A stretch of DNA of 7,587 nt, taken from NCBI GenBank assembly GCA_003447535.1, contig DLYY01000146.1:1-7587 (forward strand). Reading direction: 5' to 3'. The stretch comes from Bacteroidota bacterium. Lineage in GTDB: Bacteria; Bacteroidota; Bacteroidia; Chitinophagales; UBA8649. The translations under genes and the position numbers were made by a program. This document shows positions 1 to 5,905 of this stretch, in pieces; the first letter of the stretch is position 1, and each line of letters opens with the position of its first letter. The notes below the pieces were generated by a model that saw only the letters and a program-made list of their open reading frames with translations, searched no databases and had not been told where the DNA came from.

Positions 1-519
1 CCCGTCTTGTTTGTCGGACTTTACTTTAAAGACCAAGTAGAGGCTGTTTTTAATGGTAACCTTCTCTTAGTAGGCGCTATGCTTTGTATAACAGCTCTCC
101 TACTTCTGGTCACGATCAGAACGAGTCCTTACAATGGCAATTTGAGCTATGTAGGAGCCTTTATCATGGGTATTGCTCAGGCCTTTGCCGTTTTACCCGG
201 TATATCTCGATCGGGTGCTACCATATCCACCGGACTCGTCTTGGGAACCGACCGAAAAAAAGTAGCAAGCTTTTCCTTTCTTATGGCCATTCCACCTATA
301 CTTGGTGCCTCAATACTAGAGATCAACGATCTTATTCAACTAGATGCAGTTGATGCCGTTCCTTGGGGTATACTGCTTGCTGGAGGTCTCAGTGCCTTTC
401 TTGTAGGTGTGATTGCCTGTCGTATTATGGTCCAGCTTGTTCTCCAAAACAAATTGGTATACTTCGCAGCGTATTGTGCAATCGTTGGAATAGCCACCAT
501 CTTATGGCAAATACTTTAA
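1..519 (+). CDS. uppP: Undecaprenyl-diphosphatase UppP/BacA, C-terminal part (5' end outside window)
   Basis: Integral membrane phosphatase that converts undecaprenyl diphosphate to the monophosphate, recycling the lipid carrier for peptidoglycan and other envelope polymers. The reading frame is open from base 1, so the 172 visible residues are roughly the C-terminal two thirds of a protein of about 270 residues. The diagnostic active-site motif PGISRSGAT is at nt 196-222, preceded by GIAQAFAVL, as in the BacA family. The other family motif, a glutamate-rich one, would lie upstream of the window. Several long hydrophobic segments fit a multi-pass protein, including the stretch near nt 61-114 and the last 40 residues. 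A TTG at nt 7 is an internal codon and not the start. The 3' end overlaps truB by 16 bp, suggesting one transcript. In many Bacteroidota uppP precedes truB, which supports the assignment. Confidence 0.95.
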   Translation, partial: PVLFVGLYFKDQVEAVFNGNLLLVGAMLCITALLLLVTIRTSPYNGNLSYVGAFIMGIAQAFAVLPGISRSGATISTGLVLGTDRKKVASFSFLMAIPPILGASILEINDLIQLDAVDAVPWGILLAGGLSAFLVGVIACRIMVQLVLQNKLVYFAAYCAIVGIATILWQIL

Positions 520-1247
520 CACCTAAATCCATCTTATTCCTCTCTGAGGAGGAACTGAGAAGTGGTGTTGTTCTAGCCATCAAAAAGCCCCTTGGATGGA
601 CATCCTTTGATGTCGTTAATAAAATACGGTGGGTAATCCGTAAGCGATTGGGGGTAAAGAAGTTCAAGGTAGGGCATGCGGGAACGCTCGACCCTTTGGC
701 CACAGGAGTCCTTGTTTTATGCGTTGGAAAAGCAACCAAAACGATTGAATCTTGGATGGCAACTACAAAGGCATATTGTGGAATCATTCGATTTGGTGCC
801 ACCACACCAAGTTTTGATCTAGAGACTCCCATTGATAAAACCTATGCAATACCAGAGTTAACACAAGAAAACATTACACAGCTAATCCAAAAATTTACGG
901 GAGAACTTCAACAACGACCTCCCCGACATTCAGCCATTCAAATTGACGGTCAACGGGCTTACAAACAAGCTAGAAAAGGTGAAATCTTTGAGTTAGCACC
1001 AAGACCAGTTAAGATACAAGATCTAGTCCTAAAGCCACACGATGTGGATTGCTTGGCGTTTTCATTGACCTGCAGCAAAGGAACCTATATACGCAGCTTA
1101 GCAAGAGATATGGGAACAAGTCTAGGGAGCGGTGCTCATTTGATTCAGCTTACTCGAACCGCAGTTGGAGAGGTTCAGCTTGAAAATTGCTTTGATATCG
1201 AAGATTGCATCGCAATGTTAGAGAGAAAGAATACCTTGGCATCGTGA
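504..1247 (+). CDS. truB: tRNA pseudouridine(55) synthase TruB
   Basis: Isomerises uridine 55 in the T-loop of tRNAs to pseudouridine. The 247-residue product carries the family motifs in order: KPLGWTSFDVV (residues 28-38), GHAGTLDPLATGVL (57-70) with catalytic Asp63, the PPRHSAIQIDGQRAY region (nt about 918-962), and CSKGTYIRSLARDMG (nt 1072-1116). It is shorter than E. coli TruB (about 314 residues) and seems to lack a C-terminal PUA-like domain, as is usual in Bacteroidota. In the second motif, His replaces the aromatic residue often seen before Ser-Ala. The ATG at 504 was chosen because it is the first in-frame ATG giving a TruB-like N-terminus; codons further upstream in this frame run through uppP and encode nothing family-like. 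The start lies inside uppP, and the stop overlaps the ribF start (GTGA), so coupled translation is likely. Confidence 0.96.
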   Translation: MANTLTPKSILFLSEEELRSGVVLAIKKPLGWTSFDVVNKIRWVIRKRLGVKKFKVGHAGTLDPLATGVLVLCVGKATKTIESWMATTKAYCGIIRFGATTPSFDLETPIDKTYAIPELTQENITQLIQKFTGELQQRPPRHSAIQIDGQRAYKQARKGEIFELAPRPVKIQDLVLKPHDVDCLAFSLTCSKGTYIRSLARDMGTSLGSGAHLIQLTRTAVGEVQLENCFDIEDCIAMLERKNTLAS

Positions 1248-2191
1248 AGGTCTACACCAAACTAGAGGAGCTCAAAAGCCTTGAGCATTGTATCCTGACC
1301 ATAGGAAGTTTCGATGGCTTGCATATAGGTCATCAAGCCTTGATAAGAAAGGTAACAGAATTGGCCAAGGCATCGAAGACTGACTCTGCCATGCTTACCT
1401 TCCATCCACACCCAAGAGCCGTTTTAGGAAAGGATGGAAAACCCGTAGAGTTGATCACTACCATGAAGGAGAGAGTCCGACGGCTTGAGCAACTCCATTT
1501 GGACCACCTAGCAATTATTCCATTTACCCGTGATCTATCAGAGATGCAACCCCTAGCTTACGTTGAGCGATATATTGCCAATGCCTTTAAGCCAAAGCGT
1601 GTTGTCATTGGATTTGATCATCGCTTTGGATACCAACGCAGTGGAGATGCTTCCCTCTTGAATCGCCTTGGCAAAGCATATTCCTTTGAAGTTGATGTTA
1701 TCGATGCACAAAAAGTCACAGAGCTGAAGATAAGCTCAACACGAATACGTGAAGCCATAGCTAACGGTGCCATATCCGAAGCGAACAGCCTATTAGGCTA
1801 TGCTTTTGAATTGGAAGGTGTCGTTATACACGGAGAAAAGAGGGGAAGGCAATTGGACTACCCAACAGCTAATCTTCTTTTACAAGACGGAAAAAAGCTA
1901 ATTCCTAAACCAGGTGTGTATTGGGGAGTTTCCACTGTCGACAACAAGAAGTATTGTGCCATGGTAAACATCGGCCATCGTCCCACCTATGATAATGGCG
2001 CATTAAAAGTAGAAGTTCACCTTCTTGATTGGGAGGGTGATCTCTATGGATCTAACCTTAGCGTTTCCTTCATGGAACGCATACGAAATGAACAGCCTTT
2101 TGATAACGCAAATGCTTTAAAAACTCAGCTACAGGCAGACGAAATATTATGCCGTGCGCGCTACGCTCAAGTTCTTGGAAGCAGCCAGTAA
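1244..2191 (+). CDS. ribF: Bifunctional riboflavin kinase / FAD synthetase RibF
   Basis: Cytoplasmic enzyme that phosphorylates riboflavin to FMN and adenylates FMN to FAD. The 315-residue product has the standard two-domain layout. The N-terminal nucleotidyltransferase domain (about 15-180) has GSFDGLHIGHQ at 21-31 and the ISSTRIREAI motif at 163-172. The C-terminal riboflavin kinase domain (about 187-312) has GRQLDYPTAN at 201-210, GVYWGV at 224-229, NIGHRPT at 242-248 and VEVHLLD at 256-262, whose Glu is expected to be the catalytic base. GTG at 1244 is preferred as start because it gives the MKVYTKLEEL N-terminus typical of Bacteroidota RibF and sits in a GTGA overlap with the truB stop; a TTG at 1205 would add 13 unlike residues. 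Its last 14 codons overlap holA on the other strand. The flavins made here are the cofactors used by NqrF and ApbE encoded further right. Confidence 0.96.
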   Translation: MKVYTKLEELKSLEHCILTIGSFDGLHIGHQALIRKVTELAKASKTDSAMLTFHPHPRAVLGKDGKPVELITTMKERVRRLEQLHLDHLAIIPFTRDLSEMQPLAYVERYIANAFKPKRVVIGFDHRFGYQRSGDASLLNRLGKAYSFEVDVIDAQKVTELKISSTRIREAIANGAISEANSLLGYAFELEGVVIHGEKRGRQLDYPTANLLLQDGKKLIPKPGVYWGVSTVDNKKYCAMVNIGHRPTYDNGALKVEVHLLDWEGDLYGSNLSVSFMERIRNEQPFDNANALKTQLQADEILCRARYAQVLGSSQ

Positions 2192-3220
2192 GGAAGGATT
2201 AACTACAATCATACAGAATTCTGTGAGCAACTCGATTGACTTCATTGGAGAATTACGCACCCCAATGCCTTTGGCTTTGGGTTCATAGGAAGATAATAGC
2301 ATGAGCACTCTGGACAATTCAAGCAAGGAATAACTCGGAACCTGCCGCAATATCGATTGTTGAACCGGGAAAGCATGAATATTCGCGATGGCCTTAACAT
2401 CATGAACCGTCGGTGATGAAATCATCTTAAGTTGATACAAGACAATCATATGATTATATATCGTAGCTAGAATCAGCGGTAGATAGAAGGCTTTACTATT
2501 CCCCCGGTAATAAGTAAGGATACGCATTACGCGAGCTGAATCTCGATTACCGAGGGCATCTTTCAATTCAAAATTGTTGTATTCCTTAGATATACCAATG
2601 TATTGCTCAATGATGTCTGCATTAATACGAGCATTTTCTGGCAGTATGAGCTTGAGTTTCTCAAAAGCTTGATAGATAGTACTTAAATCATTACCTAAGT
2701 ATTCCGCTAAAAGCGATACCGATTTATTGTCTAAATGAAAGCCTACGGATTGCGCATAATTACCAAGCCACTCTTCCAACTTATAATCTGGGATGGCTTT
2801 TGATTCTAAGATGCATAGATATTCACTTTTCTTTACACCTTTGGTGTAGAATTCCCGACGCTTATCAATTTTTCGTTTCCAGGCTAGCACCAAAACCGTT
2901 TGTGGATTGGGCTTGAGCATGTAATGCAATAAATGAGTTAGAGATTCTGCTGGGATATCCTGTGCCTCCTTTACTAAGACGTAACTGCGCGATGCCATCA
3001 TAGGAAGACGTGCACATACCTCATTGAGTTTTTGTCCTTCGATATCCGCCCCATAATAGACCGCTTGATTAAAACCTCGTTCAGCCTCAATTAAGACATG
3101 CTCATCAATAACGGATACCGCTTTATCTATAAAAAAAGGTTCATCCCCGTAGAACAAGTAAATCGGTGCAAACTTTCCTTTTTGCACATCATTTCGTATT
3201 GTTGTTAGGGTTACAGCCAT
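2147..3220 (-). CDS. holA: DNA polymerase III subunit delta
   Basis: The delta subunit is the clamp-opening 'wrench' of the clamp-loader complex that places the beta sliding clamp on DNA. The product has 357 residues (E. coli HolA has about 343). Family features are PIYLFYGDEPFFIDKAV (residues 19-35), the ADIEGQKLNEVCARLPMMASRSYVL region (58-82) that ends with the beta-strand before helix 'VKEAQDI', the long helical middle around YNNFELKDAL (214-223), and the C-terminal KAKGIGV segment (315-321) typical of delta. The ATG (3218-3220) is the first start consistent with the family N-terminus and overlaps the ATG of the divergent gene by 2 bp. There is therefore no intergenic space, and its promoter must lie within the neighbour's coding sequence. 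The C-terminal 14 residues (344-357) lie antisense to the 3' end of ribF, with no terminator visible between the two convergent genes. Confidence 0.93.
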   Translation of the reverse strand: MAVTLTTIRNDVQKGKFAPIYLFYGDEPFFIDKAVSVIDEHVLIEAERGFNQAVYYGADIEGQKLNEVCARLPMMASRSYVLVKEAQDIPAESLTHLLHYMLKPNPQTVLVLAWKRKIDKRREFYTKGVKKSEYLCILESKAIPDYKLEEWLGNYAQSVGFHLDNKSVSLLAEYLGNDLSTIYQAFEKLKLILPENARINADIIEQYIGISKEYNNFELKDALGNRDSARVMRILTYYRGNSKAFYLPLILATIYNHMIVLYQLKMISSPTVHDVKAIANIHAFPVQQSILRQVPSYSLLELSRVLMLLSSYEPKAKGIGVRNSPMKSIELLTEFCMIVVNPSLLAASKNLSVARTA

Positions 3221-3698
3221 GAGTCGTAAAATACACTTTCTACCACTAGAACCTAAAGAAAGAGCCTTTCGCTTTCGGAAGAATGAAAACTACCGAGAGG
3301 TTTTCGACATTATTCGAAAAAAATGGGTGGTATGGACAAAAGAAGAAATGGTTCGACAACATATTATCCATTTCTTGGTGGAAGATTGGAACATTCCCAA
3401 GAATAAATTTCAAATTGAAGGAAGTATCAAAAATGCTGAAAGGAAGTTTCGCTTTGATATATTGATTACCTCCTATGAGCATCCATGCCTTCTCTTGGAG
3501 TGCAAAAGCCCTGAGATTTCAATCGATGCTATGGCAAAAGATCAACTACTAAATTATCAATCCCTTATAGATAGCCACTTTATTGGCTGGTCCAATGGGC
3601 AACAAACTGCGATTTATGACACACAAATCGACTCCTGGATCCTATCATGGCAACATCTTGTTGAAGAAATTTTAAAAAAAAAAGGACCACGCTCTTAA
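3219..3698 (+). CDS. Stand-alone HsdR N-terminal-like PD-(D/E)XK nuclease-domain protein
   Basis: A 159-residue protein matching the N-terminal nuclease domain of type I restriction R subunits and nothing more: no helicase motor, no HsdM or HsdS nearby. The nuclease-like core is visible as KFRFDILI (Asp80), then LLLECKSP (Glu94-x-Lys96), followed by the QLLNY motif (Gln109, Tyr113), which matches the QxxxY helix of RecB/HsdR-type nucleases. The residues needed for metal-dependent cleavage appear intact, so it may be catalytic, but its substrate is unknown. I recall similar short proteins beside holA in other Bacteroidota, which suggests a housekeeping DNA role and not restriction; this is inference. 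The start ATG overlaps the holA start (CATG). The C-terminus EILKKKGPRS is encoded across a run of ten A residues, so a single-base indel would change the last residues. No confident promoter was seen. Confidence 0.85.
   Translation: MSRKIHFLPLEPKERAFRFRKNENYREVFDIIRKKWVVWTKEEMVRQHIIHFLVEDWNIPKNKFQIEGSIKNAERKFRFDILITSYEHPCLLLECKSPEISIDAMAKDQLLNYQSLIDSHFIGWSNGQQTAIYDTQIDSWILSWQHLVEEILKKKGPRS
3674..3683 (+). repeat. A10 homopolymer tract near the 3' end of the HsdR-N gene
   Basis: Ten consecutive A bases encode the Lys-Lys-Lys of the C-terminal EILKKKGPRS. Loss of one A would extend the frame to a TAA at 3721-3723 with a tail KDHALKQCEDLVC. Gain of one A would give a tail ending at a TAG just upstream of that. 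It is a plausible place for polymerase slippage, transcriptional slippage or a sequencing error. Confidence 0.9.
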
Positions 3699-3743
3699 AC
3701 AATGTGAAGACTTAGTATGTTAAGTACTCATAAAATAAAACAC

Positions 3744-4787
3744 ATGAAATATTTATCAACTCTTTTCTTTGGCGGCTTCGCTGTCATGGCTATTTCACTA
3801 ACGTCTTGTGGCGAAGATGATGGAGGAGGTACAACTCCCCCACCAACCACGGACAACAGTATACTAGGTGTCGCTGCAGATCAAGGCTACACAGATTTCG
3901 TAGCAGCGATTGATGCGTGCGGTTTAACTCCAACATTAAGCGGGGATGGCCCATTCACAGTATTCGTTCCAGCTAATGCAGCAGTTAGTGCAGCAATAGG
4001 TCTATTTGGAGCGACTGATCCTACACAAGTTGGAGCAGATACTCTATCAAGTGTCCTTCTAACTCATGTTCTAGGAGGTGAAGTGTATGCCGCAGATCTT
4101 GCTACTGGTTATGTTAAGTCTGCTCGTCCTGTAAGCACTGATTTTACACCGAGTTCGTTTGTAGACATTTTCGTCAACACAGCAGGACCTTCTATTGCCC
4201 AAGCTGGTGAGGTAATTCTTCCAGATGCAATGGGTGGTTTTTCTCGAATTCCATTTGCAGCAGCCAATATTGTGGTAACTGACATTCAGTGCGACAACGG
4301 AGTAATTCATATTGTGGACAACGTGGTAGTACCTGGAGGTATTGGACAAATGTTAACCGCTAACCCTGAATTCGCAACACTTGTTGCTGCTTTAGAGTTC
4401 GGATCAACTTCAAGTCTAAATCCTTACGGTGATTTAGTTGCTGCTCTTTCAGATCCAAACACTGCATTTACATTATTTGCCCCAACGAACGCAGCTTTCC
4501 TAGCAGCAGTTGATGTCGATATGGATGGTGACGTTGATGGTGATGATTTAAACACATTAGGTGCTGATGCAGTATTTGGTGTACTTGCCAATCACTTTGT
4601 TGCTGGAGGAATGGTTCTTAGCAGTGAGCTAACTGACGGTCAAACGATCACAATGGCTTCTGGTTCTGGACAAGACTTCAATGCTTCTGCACTTACTGTA
4701 GGTGGAGCAGAGCTTAACGCTGGTGGTTTAGACGTATGCGCATCAAACGGTGCAATCCATACTCTTGATGGTGTAATCGGATTCTAA
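3744..4787 (+). CDS. Surface lipoprotein with two fasciclin (FAS1) domains
   Basis: A 347-residue lipoprotein. The signal peptide MKYLSTLFFGGFAVMAIS is followed by lipobox LTSC with lipid Cys22; the next residues GEDDGGG are acidic, like the export signals that send Bacteroidota lipoproteins to the outer surface. A Thr/Pro linker (30-36) leads to FAS1 domain 1 (about 38-197), with GPFTVFVPANAA (69-80), LLTHVLGG (105-112) and NGVIHIVDNVV (185-195). Domain 2 (about 200-347) has TAFTLFAPTNAAF (240-252), VLANHFVAGG (280-289) and NGAIHTLDGVI (335-345). Residues 257-268 form an EF-hand/dockerin-like Asp-rich loop. Cys59 and Cys183 could bridge the two ends of domain 1. ATG 3744 was chosen over ATG 3717 because it gives a clean signal peptide; the leader just upstream is A-rich (ATAAAATAAAA). 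FAS1 domains are usually adhesive or matrix-associated; the exact partner is unknown. An intrinsic terminator follows the stop. Confidence 0.92.
   Translation: MKYLSTLFFGGFAVMAISLTSCGEDDGGGTTPPPTTDNSILGVAADQGYTDFVAAIDACGLTPTLSGDGPFTVFVPANAAVSAAIGLFGATDPTQVGADTLSSVLLTHVLGGEVYAADLATGYVKSARPVSTDFTPSSFVDIFVNTAGPSIAQAGEVILPDAMGGFSRIPFAAANIVVTDIQCDNGVIHIVDNVVVPGGIGQMLTANPEFATLVAALEFGSTSSLNPYGDLVAALSDPNTAFTLFAPTNAAFLAAVDVDMDGDVDGDDLNTLGADAVFGVLANHFVAGGMVLSSELTDGQTITMASGSGQDFNASALTVGGAELNAGGLDVCASNGAIHTLDGVIGF
4512..4547 (+). other. EF-hand / dockerin-like calcium loop inside FAS1 domain 2
   Basis: Codons 257-268 of the fasciclin lipoprotein read DVDMDGDVDGDD and are followed by Leu. This fits the 12-residue pattern DxDxDGxVxxxD, with Asp at positions 1, 3, 5 and 12, Gly at 6 and a hydrophobic residue at 8, as in EF-hand and dockerin calcium loops. 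It sits between the APTNAAF strand/helix and the VLANHF motif, where FAS1 domains usually carry a short variable segment. Only one such loop is visible, whereas dockerins normally have two. Calcium binding is an inference. Confidence 0.75.
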
Positions 4788-4805
4788 TCCAATCACACAA
4801 GATAT

Positions 4806-5621
4806 TTAAAGGCGGTCAGTTTTGACCGCCTTTTTTTTTGCTTCATTCCAAAGAGCATCCATCTCTGCCAGCGTCATATCCTTTAAATCTTTCTCTTGTA
4901 ATTGGGCTTGTTCTTCTATGTATTGAAAGCGATGCTTAAACTTCCGGTTGCTCTGTTCAAGAGCCGCCTCAGGATCCAACTTTAAGTATCTGCTATAGTT
5001 TACCAAGGAAAAAAGAACATCGCCATACTCAGCCTCGATGTCTTCATGGATTCCAATTCGAATCGCCTCATCAAGCTCGGATAACTCTTCTTCTACTTTA
5101 GCCTTTACATCGGCTATATCATCCCATTCAAAACCAAATTGCGCCGTCTTTTCCTGTAAGCGATAAGCCTTTATCAAGGACGGCATAGCATCAGGGACTC
5201 CCGCTAAGACTGATTTGACTTCGTTGTTTGAGTTTTCCCCATTGGTAAGCTTTTCTTTCCGTTTAATTTCTTCCCAATTCGCCTTTACATCCTCTTCGCC
5301 ATCTACTGTAACGTCTCCATAGATATGAGGGTGTCTACGAATAAGTTTATCACATACAGCGTGAAGTACATCAGCTACATCAAAAGCCTTCTCCTCCTCG
5401 CCTATCTTACTATAAAAGACTAAATGCAGCATGAGGTCTCCTAACTCCTCCTTAACGGCCTGTAAATCGTTTTTCAGAATAGCATCGCTTAATTCGTAAG
5501 TCTCTTCAATGGTAAGTAACCTTAGGCTTTCTTTTGTCTGCTTCATATCCCATGGACACTGAATTCTTAACTCATCCATTATTTTAAGTAATCGCAAAAA
5601 TGCTGTAGCCTTTTCTTGCAT
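4806..5621 (-). CDS. mazG: Nucleoside triphosphate pyrophosphohydrolase MazG
   Basis: All-alpha NTP pyrophosphohydrolase that hydrolyses (d)NTPs to monophosphates and pyrophosphate, a house-cleaning activity in the cytoplasm. The 271 residues (E. coli MazG has 263) contain two tandem MazG domains. Domain 1 has CPWDMKQTKESL (22-33), EETYE (39-43, the EExxE metal motif) and ELGDLM (59-64, the ExxD part). It is followed by RRHPHIYGD (95-103). Domain 2 has the second EExxE (178-182), EYGDVLFSLVNYSRYL (198-213) and a FKHRFQYIE segment (228-236). Both sets of metal ligands look intact. ATG at 5619-5621 gives a standard N-terminus. The last codons run through the terminator hairpin of the fasciclin gene, giving the basic tail KKKAVKTDRL. 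The gene is divergent from the small membrane protein with 61 bp between starts; no confident promoter was seen there. Confidence 0.95.
   Translation of the reverse strand: MQEKATAFLRLLKIMDELRIQCPWDMKQTKESLRLLTIEETYELSDAILKNDLQAVKEELGDLMLHLVFYSKIGEEEKAFDVADVLHAVCDKLIRRHPHIYGDVTVDGEEDVKANWEEIKRKEKLTNGENSNNEVKSVLAGVPDAMPSLIKAYRLQEKTAQFGFEWDDIADVKAKVEEELSELDEAIRIGIHEDIEAEYGDVLFSLVNYSRYLKLDPEAALEQSNRKFKHRFQYIEEQAQLQEKDLKDMTLAEMDALWNEAKKKAVKTDRL
4808..4839 (+). terminator. Rho-independent terminator of the fasciclin gene
   Basis: A perfect 8-bp GC-rich stem, GGCGGTCA (4811-4818) and TGACCGCC (4823-4830), closes a 4-nt GTTT loop and is followed by nine T bases (4831-4839). AAA at 4808-4810 can pair with the first three Ts and extend the stem. 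It begins about 20 bp after the fasciclin stop. The whole element lies inside the 3' coding end of the convergent mazG, where it encodes the basic tail KKKAVKTDRL. On the minus strand the hairpin is followed only by TTTAAATATC, so it is at best a weak terminator for mazG. Confidence 0.93.
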
Positions 5622-5682
5622 CTGAGGTGTATTTTAACCAATACTAGGAAAGATATATGGTGAAAGCCCGTAACTTCGACCT

Positions 5683-5898
5683 ATGTTACAAACAATCGTA
5701 GGCAGCTTCATTGTACTATCCTTAGTAATTTTTGGAATGTCTATTCGCATCATTTTTCAAAAGAATGGAGAGTTTCGAGGAGGATGTGCGTCAAATAACC
5801 CTATGCTTCGCAATGAACTCGGTGAATGCACACTTTGTGGTAAGACACCAGACGACTGCGAAAACCCAGAAGAAGGTACGCTTCCCAAAATTGGGTAA
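5683..5898 (+). CDS. Small single-pass membrane protein with four cysteines, probable NqrM-like NQR maturation factor
   Basis: A 71-residue protein with one N-terminal hydrophobic segment (about 3-25), a short basic/polar turn (FQKNGEFRGG) and a soluble tail with Cys35, Cys49, Cys52 and Cys59 in the order GGC...CTLCG...DDC. NqrM (DUF539) of Vibrio is likewise a short membrane-anchored protein with a glycine-cysteine turn after the helix and clustered cysteines. It is needed to assemble Na+-translocating NADH:quinone reductase, probably by helping to place iron, and is encoded next to apbE. Here the gene ends 7 bp from the convergent end of apbE, with nqrF beyond it. The cysteine spacing is not identical to what I recall for Vibrio NqrM, so the function is a proposal. 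Similar proteins in Bacteroidota are, as far as I remember, usually called only 'membrane or secreted protein'. ATG 5683 was chosen because the hydrophobic segment begins directly after it. Confidence 0.8.
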   Translation: MLQTIVGSFIVLSLVIFGMSIRIIFQKNGEFRGGCASNNPMLRNELGECTLCGKTPDDCENPEEGTLPKIG

Positions 5899-5905
5899 AA
5901 CCAAT

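Noticed and set aside
425..832. Minus-strand open frame of 135 codons opposite uppP and truB.
   Set aside because: Fully antisense to two clearly recognised genes, and its translation has no family-like motif.
2213..2224. Perfect 12-bp palindrome ACAGAATTCTGT.
   Set aside because: Lies in the holA coding sequence, has no second copy seen in the window, and is short enough to be chance.
3181..3204. TTTG (3181-3184) with TATTGTTG (3197-3204) as a promoter for the HsdR-N gene inside holA.
   Set aside because: The spacing of 12 bp is much shorter than the roughly 19 bp expected, and the -7 element has a mismatch.
3219..3698. Type I restriction-modification or other defence island.
   Set aside because: Only an isolated HsdR-N domain is present; neighbours are housekeeping genes and there is no methylase, specificity subunit or helicase.
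3709..3726. ACTTA/TAAGT inverted repeat before the fasciclin gene as operator or terminator.
   Set aside because: Five AT-rich base pairs only, with no T tract and no repeat elsewhere.
4071..4349. Minus-strand open frame inside the fasciclin gene.
   Set aside because: Low-complexity shadow frame opposite a well-supported FAS1 coding sequence.
5622..5682. Possible Bacteroidota-type promoter -7 elements between mazG and the NqrM-like gene (TAACTTCG at 5671-5678 on the plus strand; TAGTATTG and TATCTTTC on the minus strand).
   Set aside because: Each has a mismatch to TAnnTTTG, and none has a TTTG/TTG element at the right distance upstream; the plus-strand site would place the transcription start at or after the ATG.
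5884..5904. Short inverted repeats (CCCA/TGGG and TTGG/CCAA) between the NqrM-like gene and apbE as a bidirectional terminator.
   Set aside because: Stems of only four base pairs and no T tract on either side.
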